Part shown: piece by piece, positions 10,064-18,887 of the stretch
How the letters are laid out: each line of letters begins with the position of its first letter
Numbering within the stretch: position 1 is the first letter of the stretch
Assembly: GCA_029906195.1 (NCBI GenBank)
Contig: JARWSJ010000004.1
Span: 62,001-126,000, forward strand
Source: Chitinophagaceae bacterium 26-R-25
GTDB taxonomy: Bacteria; Bacteroidota; Bacteroidia; Chitinophagales; Chitinophagaceae
Direction: 5' to 3'
Length of the DNA: 64,000 nt
Translations under genes and position numbers: made by a program
The notes under the pieces: model-generated
What the model was told of the DNA's origin: nothing
Seen by the model: the letters and a program-made list of their open reading frames with translations, nothing else
Database searches by the model: none

Positions 10064-10098
10064 CGTGCATTTTCAAATTACCACATTTTCAAATTTCA
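10064..10098 (+). repeat. Single arm of the TTTGAAAA repeat family
   Basis: It reads CATTTTCAAATTACCACATT and onward, the same word order as the right arm at 9656-9696, and ends 5 bp before the GH30 ATG. It may form an alternative partner for the left arm at 9524-9562. Confidence 0.7.
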
Positions 10099-10102
10099 TA
10101 AA

Positions 10103-11563
10103 ATGAGAACAAAAATGTTTTGGTCCTTACCATTATTTATGGGCCTTGGATTGGCCTGCGGAAAAAAATCGTCCGGCAATAATAATCCGACCGGCGGCGA
10201 TAATTCAAACAATCCACCGGTAGTAATAACTCCTAAATCCGACGTTGAATTTTGGCTCACGCAGTCAGACAAGACAGTGTTGTTTAAAAAGCAAACAACG
10301 AGTTTGGTATTTGCAGCCACCGGCAATTCGTATGCTAATATTGAGGTGGATGATACACAAACCTATCAGCAGATTGATGGCTTCGGTTATTGCCTCACAG
10401 GCGGCAGCGCTACGTTGCTGAACTCGCTTACGTCTGCCAACAAGGACAATGTTTTGAAAGAATTGTTTGCATTTGACAGTACATTCATTGGGGTGAGTTA
10501 TTTGCGCATAAGCATCGGAGCTTCAGATCTCAGTGCAAATACATTTACCTACGATGACATGCCAAGCGGGCAAACAGATGAGCCGCTTGACCACTTTAGT
10601 ATTAATGCAGAGAAAACAGATCTGATACCGATCCTGAAAAAAATACTGGCCATCAATCCCAACATTAAAATATTGGGCTCGCCGTGGTCACCACCAGTAT
10701 GGATGAAAAGCAACAATTCTTTTAAGGCCGGAAGTTTAAAACCTGAATGTTACGCCGCCTATGCACAGTATTTCGTAAAATATATCCAGGCAATGAAAGC
10801 AGAAGGCATTCCCATAGATGCCATTACAGTACAAAACGAACCGTTGAATGGAAACAATAACCCAAGCCTGGTAATGCAGTCCGGCGAGCAGGCAAATTTT
10901 GTGAAGAATAATTTAGGCCCGGCATTTCAAGCCGCAGGCATCAATACAAAAATTATTGTGTGGGACCACAATGCAGATGTCGCCACTTATCCTTTAGCGA
11001 TCCTTGCCGATGCTGATGCAAAAAAATATGTTGATGGCTCAGCCTTTCATTTGTACAGCGGGTCCATCACAGCGTTGTCGCAGGTACATGACGCTCACCC
11101 TGATAAGAACGTGTACTTCACAGAGCAGTGGGTAGGCGGCCCCGGCAACTTTAGCGGCGATCTTCAATGGCACGTACAAAACCTGATCATTGGTGCTACT
11201 CGCAACTGGAGTAAAAACGTTCTCGAGTGGAATCTCGCCTCGGATCCAGGCTACAACCCGCATACAAACGGTGGCTGTACTACTTGCCAGGGGGCATTAA
11301 CCATTTCCGGGGATGCTGTGGCTCGTAATGTTTCTTATTACATTATAGCCCATGCATCAAAATTTGTAAGACCAGGATCAGTGCGCATTTCCTCAGCACA
11401 AACATCGACCCTTTTTACAGTTGCCTTTAAAAACCCTGACGGCAAGAAAGTGTTGATAGTCCTTAACAAAGGCGCTGCCCAGGAAGTTTTCAATATTAAG
11501 GTTGGAAGCAGAATTGTTACAACAGCATTGTCCAGCGGAGCAGTAGGAACCTATGTGTGGTAA
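10103..11563 (+). CDS. GH30-family glycoside hydrolase lipoprotein
   Basis: 486 residues. The lipoprotein signal ends LGLAC-GKK and is followed by an Asn/Gly/Pro linker. The catalytic domain has the GH30 layout: YQQIDGFGYCLTGGSA at the start of the barrel, ILGSPWSPPVWMK, the acid/base Glu246 in VQNEPLN, the nucleophile Glu341 in YFTEQW, then a C-terminal beta-sandwich (KKVLIVLNKG). GH30 enzymes are retaining glycosidases acting on beta-glucans, glucosylceramides or xylans; this one looks closest to the glucosylceramidase/beta-1,6-glucanase branch (inference). It lies downstream of the SusCD genes and probably supplies oligosaccharides to them at the cell surface. Confidence 0.92.
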   Translation: MRTKMFWSLPLFMGLGLACGKKSSGNNNPTGGDNSNNPPVVITPKSDVEFWLTQSDKTVLFKKQTTSLVFAATGNSYANIEVDDTQTYQQIDGFGYCLTGGSATLLNSLTSANKDNVLKELFAFDSTFIGVSYLRISIGASDLSANTFTYDDMPSGQTDEPLDHFSINAEKTDLIPILKKILAINPNIKILGSPWSPPVWMKSNNSFKAGSLKPECYAAYAQYFVKYIQAMKAEGIPIDAITVQNEPLNGNNNPSLVMQSGEQANFVKNNLGPAFQAAGINTKIIVWDHNADVATYPLAILADADAKKYVDGSAFHLYSGSITALSQVHDAHPDKNVYFTEQWVGGPGNFSGDLQWHVQNLIIGATRNWSKNVLEWNLASDPGYNPHTNGGCTTCQGALTISGDAVARNVSYYIIAHASKFVRPGSVRISSAQTSTLFTVAFKNPDGKKVLIVLNKGAAQEVFNIKVGSRIVTTALSSGAVGTYVW

Positions 11564-11586
11564 ATAGAACTGTGACGAACGTTGCA

Positions 11587-11624
11587 ATCCCTGACAGGTT
11601 TAAAAAACCTGTCAGGGATTTTTG
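11587..11624 (+). terminator. Rho-independent terminator after GH30
   Basis: A perfect 14-bp stem, ATCCCTGACAGGTT with its complement AACCTGTCAGGGAT, a 5-nt A-rich loop and a run of T. It closes the GH30 transcript and the locus. Confidence 0.9.
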
Positions 11625-11669
11625 TTTGGAGGATACTTTTGTTCCGGGGTATTGCGTTTAAAATACTCT

Positions 11670-11702
11670 TTTTGGTATGTACGGCTAAATGCCGTACATT
11701 TG
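11670..11702 (+). promoter_or_regulatory. Promoter and palindromic operator of the toxin-antitoxin operon
   Basis: Arms TGTACGGC (11678-11685) and GCCGTACA (11691-11698) form a perfect palindrome with a 5-bp spacer. The second arm overlaps TACATTTG (11695-11702), a match to the Bacteroidota -7 box TAnnTTTG; a TTTTG -33 element lies at 11670-11674, about 20 bp away. Repressor bound here would block the -7 box, as expected for autoregulation by a ribbon-helix-helix antitoxin. Confidence 0.75.
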
Positions 11703-11721
11703 AATTGTAAAAGATTGAAAA

Positions 11722-12003
11722 ATGAAAACAACGCAAAGTGCGAGACTGGAGTTGAGGCTTCCTATGCAAAAAAAAATTTATTTCGAGGAAGTCGCAGCAT
11801 TGGGAGGTTTTAAATCTTTAAGCGACTTTATTTTAGATTCTGCAAATCAGTTGGCAAATAAAATAACGGAAGAACATAATAAAATTTTGGCGACCCAGAA
11901 AGATAAGAAAATATTCTTCGACGCCTTAATGAACCCTCCCAAACCTAACCAAGCACTTAAAAAAGCTTTTAAGAAATACAATGAATCAGTAAAATTAAAA
12001 TGA
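11722..12003 (+). CDS. DUF1778 (TacA-like) ribbon-helix-helix antitoxin
   Basis: 93 residues. The N-terminus, TTQSARLELRLPMQKKIYFE, matches the RHH strand-helix of DUF1778 antitoxins. The acidic/basic C-terminal tail (residues about 60-93) is where such antitoxins wrap around the partner toxin. The gene overlaps the downstream GNAT toxin by 4 nt (ATGA), so translation is coupled, and its promoter carries a palindromic operator. By family the antitoxin neutralises the acetyltransferase and represses its own promoter. Confidence 0.88.
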   Translation: MKTTQSARLELRLPMQKKIYFEEVAALGGFKSLSDFILDSANQLANKITEEHNKILATQKDKKIFFDALMNPPKPNQALKKAFKKYNESVKLK

Positions 12004-12500
12004 CTTATCTAGCGACCCCGCTTTCTCAAAATCATAATAGGAAGAGTTTTAATTGTGGCGAACTATCACTTGATAATTATATTAAAACGCAAGTAAGTCA
12101 GGATGTAAAGAAAAAACTTGCGGCTTGCTTTGTGTTTGCTGAAGATGATAATGTAGTCAACGGCTACTATACTTTATCGAATACCGCGATCCCGATGAGC
12201 GATGCTCCGGAAGAAATAAGAAGCAAAATGCCGCGTGCGTATACTGATCTTCCAGCAACACTTTTGGGCCGCTTGGCTGTAGACAATAGTTGCAAAGGAC
12301 AAGGAATGGGCGCATCTCTTCTAATGGATGCTCTTAAAAGAAGTTATGAGATATCAAAACTCGTTGCCTCTCACGCCGTGGTCGTAGATCCGATCGATCA
12401 GAACGCAATTGCTTTTTATAAGAAGTATGGTTTTGTAATGCTTGATAGTGGTAAAATGTTTATTACTATGAAAACAATCGGCTTGTTGATAGATGGGTAA
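12000..12500 (+). CDS. GNAT-family (TacT-like) acetyltransferase toxin
   Basis: 166 residues. Features of TacT/AtaT-type toxins are FNCGELSLDNYIKTQVSQDVK at the N-terminus, YYTLSNTAI, the acetyl-CoA binding loop LGRLAVDNSCKGQGMGASLL (the Q/R-x-x-G-x-G/A pattern) and AIAFYKKYGF. Such enzymes acetylate the amino group of charged tRNAs and stop translation. The start overlaps the antitoxin stop. The amino acid preference of the tRNA target cannot be read from the sequence. Confidence 0.88.
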   Translation: MTYLATPLSQNHNRKSFNCGELSLDNYIKTQVSQDVKKKLAACFVFAEDDNVVNGYYTLSNTAIPMSDAPEEIRSKMPRAYTDLPATLLGRLAVDNSCKGQGMGASLLMDALKRSYEISKLVASHAVVVDPIDQNAIAFYKKYGFVMLDSGKMFITMKTIGLLIDG

Positions 12501-12569
12501 TTATGGTGCATGATAACTTCATTTTCGTGAAAATAAAAACTCGTCATTTGAATTTGCGTTTGAAATGAT

Positions 12570-13151
12570 TCAATCAATTTTATCGACAACCCGTCCCAAA
12601 TACTTATCATTCACCACAACCCATGTCACTTCATATTTATCTGCTCCCGTGCCGTCAATCAAATAAATATAAAGTCGCTTTTTATCGCTTGAATAAAACG
12701 CTTTATAATAATCAGAATAAAATCTTTGCTTTTTGCTTCCGCTAAAATTGCATGAAGCAGATGTTATAATTCCTTTGTAAGCATTCCCTGGAAACTTCAC
12801 CCAAAAATGAGAGTGTGTAACAACAAATATGGAATCAACTTTTCTTAGGGAAGAGTCTGGCAAAAAGTAAATATGAATGAACGTACTGATGGAACTAAAG
12901 AAACTACTTGCCGCCCAGTTAATCGATTTGTCGGAACAACTGGAAATAGGTATCTCAACTAGTTTTGCTTGTAAAGTGTCGGGATGCAAAAGCCTTCCCG
13001 CCTTTGTAAAAGATGCGATCTCTTTCATTATTACGCTATCTGAAACATTCGAGATCGTCTCGGCATAAAAGTTTGGTTGAGCAAACGCATATGCCGTCAT
13101 GCAGCAGAAGAAAGCCAGATAAAGAAGATATTTGCTTATGGATTTAAACAT
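12570..13151 (-). CDS. Hypothetical exported protein
   Basis: The start is placed at ATG 13151 because the protein then begins with a clear signal peptide (MFKSISKYLLYLAFFCCMTA, cleavage near YAFA-Q); the open frame upstream encodes no meaningful sequence. The mature part of about 170 residues is a mixed alpha/beta domain with SCSDKSINWAASSFF and VTWVVVNDKYLGRVVD at the C-terminus. I recognise no family. It lies alone on the minus strand between the toxin-antitoxin pair and the SRPBCC gene. Confidence 0.7.
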   Translation of the reverse strand: MFKSISKYLLYLAFFCCMTAYAFAQPNFYAETISNVSDSVIMKEIASFTKAGRLLHPDTLQAKLVEIPISSCSDKSINWAASSFFSSISTFIHIYFLPDSSLRKVDSIFVVTHSHFWVKFPGNAYKGIITSASCNFSGSKKQRFYSDYYKAFYSSDKKRLYIYLIDGTGADKYEVTWVVVNDKYLGRVVDKID

Positions 13152-13288
13152 ACCAGGATCGCATTTAAATGAATTAGTTAACCTTCTACATTTTTTTAAA
13201 TTATGAAAACTTCCAAATGCTTCCAAAGGTTCTGGAAAAATATTAACTTGTCTATGCTTGGAAAATTCCTCAGTTAAAATACCTCATC

Positions 13289-13726
13289 ATGGAACTTCCT
13301 GTAAAAGCCACTGTTACGCATTCATTTGCGGCGCCTGCTGAAAAGGTTTTTGACGCATGGTTCGATCCGGCAATGATCAGCAGGTTTATGTTTGGTCCGC
13401 AACTGCGCGATGAACAAATTATAAGCATCCATCCGGGAAAGAAAGTAGGCGATTCCTTTTCCTTTGTTGTGCGCCGCCAGGGCAACGACTATGAGCACAT
13501 TGGCGAATACATTGAAATAGACAGACCGAAAAAACTCGTGGTCACATGGGCTGTACGACAAGATCTTCCTGCGAAATCGCAGATCGTTATCAACATCGAA
13601 CCGCAGGGCTCAGGCTGCACGATGACACTCACACACGAAATGGCCAGGGAGGCAGAAAACTTTACCGAACAAGCCAAAGCTGCATGGAGCAAAATGCTGA
13701 ATGCTCTCGATGGAGCGGTGAGCTGA
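13289..13726 (+). CDS. SRPBCC (AHSA1/START-like) domain protein
   Basis: 145 residues. The AHSA1-type fold is visible: VTHSFAAPAEKVFDAWFDPAMISRFMFG at the start, IHPGKKVGDSFSF, GEYIEIDRPKKLVVTWAV, and a long C-terminal helix ending AWSKMLNALDGAV. Family members have a hydrophobic ligand cavity and diverse, often unknown roles. The gene stands alone; no partner such as an ArsR regulator is adjacent. Confidence 0.85.
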   Translation: MELPVKATVTHSFAAPAEKVFDAWFDPAMISRFMFGPQLRDEQIISIHPGKKVGDSFSFVVRRQGNDYEHIGEYIEIDRPKKLVVTWAVRQDLPAKSQIVINIEPQGSGCTMTLTHEMAREAENFTEQAKAAWSKMLNALDGAVS

Positions 13727-13764
13727 ATGACCGAATAACTGAGTAACTGAATAACTGAGTTGAG
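13726..13764 (+). repeat. Single arm of TAACTGA word repeat
   Basis: Reiterated GAATAACTGAGTAACTGA words immediately after the SRPBCC stop codon. It is the same family as the two-arm element at 16209-16330. Confidence 0.7.
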
Positions 13765-13789
13765 TACGAAACTCAGTGGCCTCCGAGGT

Positions 13790-13889
13790 TTACCACTAAG
13801 ACACTAAGGGCACTAAGCCTCACTAAGGTTTGTTAAAAATCGAAACCTCTCTTAGTGAAACTTTGTGTCCTTAGTGCCTTAGTGGTAAA
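13790..13889. repeat. Intergenic inverted repeat of CACTAAGG words
   Basis: The left arm (13790-13830) reads TACCACTAAGACACTAAGGG and onward. The right arm (13849-13889) is its complement, ending CCTTAGTGGTAA. A near-identical element is at 32968-33049. The right arm contains the stop codon and last codons of the DinB gene. Confidence 0.85.
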
Positions 13890-14392
13890 AATTCCTCTGT
13901 CACCATTCGCTTCAAAAAGGTGACGTAACCGGAATGAAGACCTTCGTGGTACAGCAAATATTCAAGCGCATCGTCAATGTTGTTTACTTCAAACCCGTAA
14001 GTTTTTGGAATGGCAACCGAAGGCGTATAGTTTGCAAAAGCATTATGATCGAGATCGGCATTTAACTGGTCAATGGTGCTAATGAAAAACTCTTTGATAA
14101 TCGTTACATCCGTTTCATCAACAACAGATGTTGGCCTGGTGCCGGGAAAATAAGGCGAGAAATATTTATCCTCAATAATAACCGGCAGATTTGATCTTAC
14201 ATAACATACGATCTGTTCAGTACAAATCATGTGGGCAATGTTCCAGATGATGTTGTTGTTAAAACCTTCAGGAATTTTATTAAGCTGATCAATTGTCAAC
14301 TCTTCGATTTGATGTAAAAGAAAAGTCCTGAATCCTTTTATTTTTTCAATTCTTTTATCCATAGATTTTGTAGAAGGCATAATGCCTAACAC
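13871..14392 (-). CDS. DinB-superfamily protein
   Basis: 173 residues, a four-helix DinB-like bundle: FRTFLLHQIEELT, NNIIWNIAHMICTEQ with a conserved His, and LLYHEGLHSGYVTFLKRM with the further His residues of the usual metal site. DinB-fold proteins include thiol-dependent transferases and many uncharacterised damage- or stress-linked proteins. Starts at codon 5 or 11 (MDKRIEKIK) are equally possible. The last eight residues (EEFLPLRH) are encoded by an arm of the CACTAAGG repeat, so the C-terminus may be repeat-derived. Confidence 0.8.
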   Translation of the reverse strand: MLGIMPSTKSMDKRIEKIKGFRTFLLHQIEELTIDQLNKIPEGFNNNIIWNIAHMICTEQIVCYVRSNLPVIIEDKYFSPYFPGTRPTSVVDETDVTIIKEFFISTIDQLNADLDHNAFANYTPSVAIPKTYGFEVNNIDDALEYLLYHEGLHSGYVTFLKRMVTEEFLPLRH

Positions 14393-14458
14393 AGAACGTG
14401 TTGAAAGTAAAATTAGTTATTCGCATGTGCAATATCAAGCGGAGCCTGCCAGTTCAAA

Positions 14459-14532
14459 AGTTGTTGGTTGTTAGTTGATAGGAGGAAGGACGCACATAGC
14501 GTCTAACAGCCAACAACTAACAACTAACAACC
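14459..14532. repeat. Inverted repeat of GTTGTTAGTTG words
   Basis: The left arm (14459-14481) and right arm (14503-14532, CAACAACTAACAACTAACAA) are complementary around a 21-bp loop. The right arm overlaps the last codons of the ABC-F gene. Confidence 0.8.
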
Positions 14533-16109
14533 AATTCCCCGTCAGCACCAATCTGCTGCAAAAAATATTCATCATGTGAAACAACAAGCAGCGTGCCTTT
14601 GTATTCATTGATTGCCCTGGTAAGCATCTCAATGTTTTGAATGTCGAGATTATTCGTCGGTTCATCGAGAATGATAATATCTGGCGCCTGATCACTCATG
14701 GTAAGACAGCAAAGCATTAAACGCATCTTTTCTCCTCCGCTCAACGCACCACATGATTTATCCCAATGCTCTCTGGTAAATAAAAATCTGTTCAAACGGT
14801 TTTTTACTTCATGTTCCTGCAGGTGATCGTAATTGAATTTTTGCGCCTGCTCATATACCGTAAGGCCGTTGTCAATCAGTGAATAGTCCTGGTCGATATA
14901 AATAGCTTTGTTTGCTGCACGGTCAATTGTTCCCGCTGCAGGTTCCAATTCGCCCAGCATTATTTTGATCAATGTTGTTTTGCCCGAGCCGTTCAAACCT
15001 TTAATGGCAAAGCGTCCGCCGCTTGTGATAAGAAAAGTCAAACTGTTTTTCCAAAGCAGGTCTTCGCCATACTTGAAATTAATGTCCTTCGCATTGACCA
15101 GTATCTTTCCTTTGTGCAAAGAAGAATTATTCAATCCGATTTTTATCTTATCGATGTCAGGCAACTGCTTTCGCATCTTATCTACCGCATCTGATAGCGA
15201 ATCGATTTTTTCAGCATGCACATCTTTCATTTGTGCAGTGCTTTTTTCTGCCCTGTTTCTAAACGTGTTCATGGAAATGGTGGGCAGTCCGGCTTTCTCC
15301 TGTTTTTTCTTTCCGCGTGCATCGAGCTTCTGCTTTCGCTCCATCGCCTCACGCTCTGTTTCTTTTGCTTTTCGAAGCGCCTTTTCCTTGCTTTTCAAAT
15401 CTTGTTCAAAAGCATTTTCTTCGATCTGTTTTTGCTCTATGTAAAACTCATAATTGCCGCCATATACAGTAATTCCTTTTCCACTTAATTCATACACCGT
15501 TTCGAGAAGATTCAAAAGCATTCTGTCGTGGCTCACCACAATAAGCGTGTCTGTCGTCGATTGTATGTAGTCATACAAAATCGCCCTTCCGGCGGTGTCC
15601 AGGTGATTGCTTGGTTCATCCAGCAACACGATCTCCGGTTGGTGGATAATAATCCCTGCCAGGAATACTTTCGTTTTCTGCCCGCCACTAAGCGATTCCA
15701 TTTTCTGGTGCAGGTCTATATCTTTTAAGTTCCAATGCGCCAGCGCTTCTGCACATCGTTCTTCGATCGTCCAGTCGTCGTCTAGGACAGCCAGATTTTT
15801 ATCATTCATATTGCCGTCGAGAATCGCTTTCAAGGCATGGATCTTGTCTTCGATTTGCAGTGCCTGCGCAACCGTTACGTCATTGTATTGTCCAAAAATT
15901 TGCGGAACATAATATGGCCTGGAATCTGTTTTTACAGAGCCTTTTGCCGGCAGAATTTCCCCCGCCATTATTTTTAAAAGCGTTGATTTTCCCGTGCCAT
16001 TATTGCCTATTAAAGCAATCTTATCTTGTTGGTTTACAGTAAAACTTATGTTGTTGAATAACACGTCCCTGTTGGGATGGGTATAGGTTATACCTTGAAG
16101 AATAAGCAT
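14517..16109 (-). CDS. ABC-F family ATPase
   Basis: 530 residues with two ABC domains and no membrane segments. Domain 1 has Walker A GNNGTGKST (residues about 36-44), signature LSGGQK and Walker B IVLLDEPSNHLD. A charged linker (about 235-300) follows. Domain 2 has Walker A GLNGSGKTT, signature LSGGEKMR and IIILDEPTNNLD. ABC-F proteins act on the ribosomal E site, either as translation factors or as antibiotic-resistance ribosome protectors; the sequence does not decide which. The end (LVVSC) is encoded inside an arm of the GTTGTTAG repeat. Confidence 0.9.
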   Translation of the reverse strand: MLILQGITYTHPNRDVLFNNISFTVNQQDKIALIGNNGTGKSTLLKIMAGEILPAKGSVKTDSRPYYVPQIFGQYNDVTVAQALQIEDKIHALKAILDGNMNDKNLAVLDDDWTIEERCAEALAHWNLKDIDLHQKMESLSGGQKTKVFLAGIIIHQPEIVLLDEPSNHLDTAGRAILYDYIQSTTDTLIVVSHDRMLLNLLETVYELSGKGITVYGGNYEFYIEQKQIEENAFEQDLKSKEKALRKAKETEREAMERKQKLDARGKKKQEKAGLPTISMNTFRNRAEKSTAQMKDVHAEKIDSLSDAVDKMRKQLPDIDKIKIGLNNSSLHKGKILVNAKDINFKYGEDLLWKNSLTFLITSGGRFAIKGLNGSGKTTLIKIMLGELEPAAGTIDRAANKAIYIDQDYSLIDNGLTVYEQAQKFNYDHLQEHEVKNRLNRFLFTREHWDKSCGALSGGEKMRLMLCCLTMSDQAPDIIILDEPTNNLDIQNIEMLTRAINEYKGTLLVVSHDEYFLQQIGADGELVVSC

Positions 16110-16198
16110 AATTTCTTTCGTTAAAAAGTGAGCAACTGATTGTCATTTTTATTTTTTGCAAGAAATTATTTTACATCGATTTGTTTTTAGTGAGGTTG

Positions 16199-16206
16199 CA
16201 AAAATA
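16199..16206 (-). promoter_or_regulatory. Candidate -7 box for the ABC-F gene
   Basis: TATTTTTG on the minus strand matches TAnnTTTG about 90 bp upstream of the ABC-F start codon. No clear -33 element is visible because the repeat element begins next to it. Confidence 0.4.
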
Positions 16207-16208
16207 GG

Positions 16209-16330
16209 GAATAATTGAATAACTGAATAACCGAATAACTGAATGACTGAATAACTGAAAGGTTGATAGTCATAGAGAATGACGAGATTAAAACTCTCAG
16301 TTATTCAGTTAATGGGTTATTCGGTTATTG
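16209..16330. repeat. Intergenic inverted repeat of GAATAACT words
   Basis: The left arm (16209-16262) has six or so GAATAACTGAATAACCG-type words. The right arm (about 16295-16330) reads CAGTTATTCAGTT and TTATTCGGTTATT. It occupies much of the 297-bp space between the divergent ABC-F and channel genes. Confidence 0.85.
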
Positions 16331-16406
16331 CGAACCTTAAAGAGTTAAGATTGTTACTCAACATTTCAGGCTCTTTTCCCTTTTTTTAACAAATACTACG
16401 CTATTA

Positions 16407-18887
16407 ATGGTCTTTCTAATTCGGCTGCAAGTATGCCTGCTTTTGATCTGTGTTTGCTTTATGGCAAAGGCACAGCAAAAGGATTCCCTTTCTGCAAACG
16501 ATACGGTTAAAAAGAAATCTCATTTTGTAAAAGTACTTGAGGATGTGGCTGAAAAAGAAGAGGTTCTCAGCATTCAAAAGTTCAAAAATGCACAGGTTGC
16601 GAGCCGGCGCAGAAAAACACTCGATGAGACAATAAAGTTAATACGCGCAGCAAAAATTCTTCTTAAAAAAGGTATCGATACCGTTGAGCTGGCACACGAG
16701 CTTGAGCTTGCCGGCAGGGATCTCAAAATTGTAAGAGACGGCGTTTTTATCAATAACGATGCGGGACAAACGCAACGTAATCTTACAGAATCATCAGCAA
16801 TATTATCGGAACTGATTTTGAATTTGCAAAGCCGAAAAAGGATCGTTGACAAATACGAAGCGGCATTATTTAAATTAAGGAGCGGTATTGACTCGCTTGC
16901 TACTGACACAACTTTATACCAGTTCCCCTCAGATTCGGCAGTGCTGATGAAATACATGCAGCAGCTTGTTGTCGTGGCGAAGGAAGTTTCGCCCGTGGAT
17001 AGTGCCATTGATAAATCGTTGGAGAGCACCCAGAAATTGCAGAACAGGATCAACTATTCCATTTACGAAATAAGGTCAACGCAGGAGGATGTAGAAAATT
17101 TTATGCTGCAGTTGCATGGACGGTCGTTGAGCCGCGAATTACCGGGTATATTTACGCCGTTTAATACAACGCAATCCCTTGCCCAGGTAATAGCTTTATC
17201 AAAACATAAAGGCTTCCTGGCGCTTAACTTTTATTTAAAAGACAATATCGCGAAGATCATAGTACTTGTTGTCCTTATAATTCTCACGGCAGTTTTTATT
17301 TATTCACTCAGAAGAATTGTGTACAGCAGAGATGAGTCGCCTATTGATTTTGAAGGCAAGTTGTCGCTCCGGTTTCCGGTGGTTTCGGCGATTTTCATAA
17401 TGGTAAACCTCGGTCAGTTCATGTTTATAGGAACGCCGTTTATTTTCAGCGCGTTGCTGTGGCTTATCTCACTCGCATGCCTGAGTATTATTTTTTACAA
17501 ATTTATCAGCACATTCTGGATGGTCTTTTGGCTGTCGTTTGCCGCCATGTTTATGCTGGCGAGTATTGACAACCTTATTTTGCAGGCTTCCATGCAGGAA
17601 AGGTGGGGAATGTTATTGCTGTCGATGGTAGGTGCCGTGTACGGCTGTGTTGTTTTAATAAGCGATCATCGCAAAGAACTAAGGGAAAGAGGTATTCGCT
17701 ACTTTATCATATTTATGATTGTGTTTGAAACGATCTCGTTTTTTCTGAATCTTTTTGGCAGGTTCAATTTATCTAAAACATTTTTTACAGGAGGATTCAT
17801 GGGGCTTGTGATTGCCATATCATTCTTGTGGACGGTCAGGCTTTTGAATGAAGTACTTGGTTTTGCGTCAAGTGTTTATAAAGAGCCGGGCATGGGGTCG
17901 TTCTATATTAATTTCAATAAGGTAGGAAATAAAGTGCCCGCCATCTTGTATGTGCTGCTGGTAACGGGTTGGATAATTCTTGTGGGCAGAAACTTTTATT
18001 CCTTTAAAGCGTTTGCAGATCCGTTTAATGATTTTCTGAACGCAGAAAGAACACTTGGTAGTTACAACTTCTCCATCAAGGGCCTGTTTGTTTTCATATT
18101 GATTCTTGTTTGCTCCCTGTTTATTTCACGGATCATTTCTTTTTTCGCATCCGAGCCCGAATACATGAATGTAACTGAAAAAAAATCCCGAAGAGCCGAC
18201 TTCGGCAGCTGGATATTGCTGATGCGGATCTTTGTGATATGCCTGGGGCTTTATCTTGCCTTTGCTGCTGTAGGTATTCCGCTGGACAGGTTAACGATCA
18301 TACTCGGAGCGTTGGGAGTGGGTATCGGCCTTGGGTTGCAGGGCATTGTGCACAATCTTGTGAGTGGGCTCATTATTGCATTTGAGAAACCGGTAAATGT
18401 GGGCGACATCATTGAGATAGATAACAAATTGGGCACTATGAAATCAATCGGTTTTCGGAGTAGCGTAATCATCATGCCCGATGGCTCCAACATTGTTGTG
18501 CCTAACGGAGATCTGCTTAGCATGCGCCTTGTAAACTGGACGATGGGCAAGAACCTGCGCAGGCTTAACATTGCCGTGGGAGTGGCTTATGGCACAGATA
18601 TTGAAAAGGTAAAAAAGATACTGCTGGATATTGTAGAGAATGATAACCAGGTGCTAAAAAATCCTGCACCTGTTGTGATTGTTAAAGATTTTGGAGACAG
18701 CTCCATTCAATTTGAGTTGCTGGTGTGGGCACCGCACATCCGATATTCGCTTACATTGAAAAGTGAAATCATTTCAAAAATTGATCAGGCTTTTAGAGAA
18801 GCAGGAGTTGTTATTCCATTTCCCCAGCAGGATGTTTACATTCATAATTTACAGGATAAAAAAAGTGACGACACAAATGCTACATAA
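16407..18887 (+). CDS. MscS-family mechanosensitive channel, large form
   Basis: 826 residues. An N-terminal signal peptide (to MAKA-QQ) leads into a helical periplasmic domain of about 240 residues, followed by roughly ten membrane segments (from about residue 290). The MscS core, GALGVGIGLGLQGIVHNLVSG with IIAFEKPVNVGDIIEI, is at about residues 630-680, followed by the cytoplasmic beta and alpha/beta domains. It resembles the large MscK/MscM-like channels of the inner membrane that release solutes on hypo-osmotic shock. The next gene overlaps its 3' end by 11 nt. Confidence 0.92.
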   Translation: MVFLIRLQVCLLLICVCFMAKAQQKDSLSANDTVKKKSHFVKVLEDVAEKEEVLSIQKFKNAQVASRRRKTLDETIKLIRAAKILLKKGIDTVELAHELELAGRDLKIVRDGVFINNDAGQTQRNLTESSAILSELILNLQSRKRIVDKYEAALFKLRSGIDSLATDTTLYQFPSDSAVLMKYMQQLVVVAKEVSPVDSAIDKSLESTQKLQNRINYSIYEIRSTQEDVENFMLQLHGRSLSRELPGIFTPFNTTQSLAQVIALSKHKGFLALNFYLKDNIAKIIVLVVLIILTAVFIYSLRRIVYSRDESPIDFEGKLSLRFPVVSAIFIMVNLGQFMFIGTPFIFSALLWLISLACLSIIFYKFISTFWMVFWLSFAAMFMLASIDNLILQASMQERWGMLLLSMVGAVYGCVVLISDHRKELRERGIRYFIIFMIVFETISFFLNLFGRFNLSKTFFTGGFMGLVIAISFLWTVRLLNEVLGFASSVYKEPGMGSFYINFNKVGNKVPAILYVLLVTGWIILVGRNFYSFKAFADPFNDFLNAERTLGSYNFSIKGLFVFILILVCSLFISRIISFFASEPEYMNVTEKKSRRADFGSWILLMRIFVICLGLYLAFAAVGIPLDRLTIILGALGVGIGLGLQGIVHNLVSGLIIAFEKPVNVGDIIEIDNKLGTMKSIGFRSSVIIMPDGSNIVVPNGDLLSMRLVNWTMGKNLRRLNIAVGVAYGTDIEKVKKILLDIVENDNQVLKNPAPVVIVKDFGDSSIQFELLVWAPHIRYSLTLKSEIISKIDQAFREAGVVIPFPQQDVYIHNLQDKKSDDTNAT

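Noticed and set aside
13726-13889. CRISPR array
   Set aside because: Repeats are short tandem words and their complement, without regularly spaced 20-40 bp unique spacers, and no cas genes are present.
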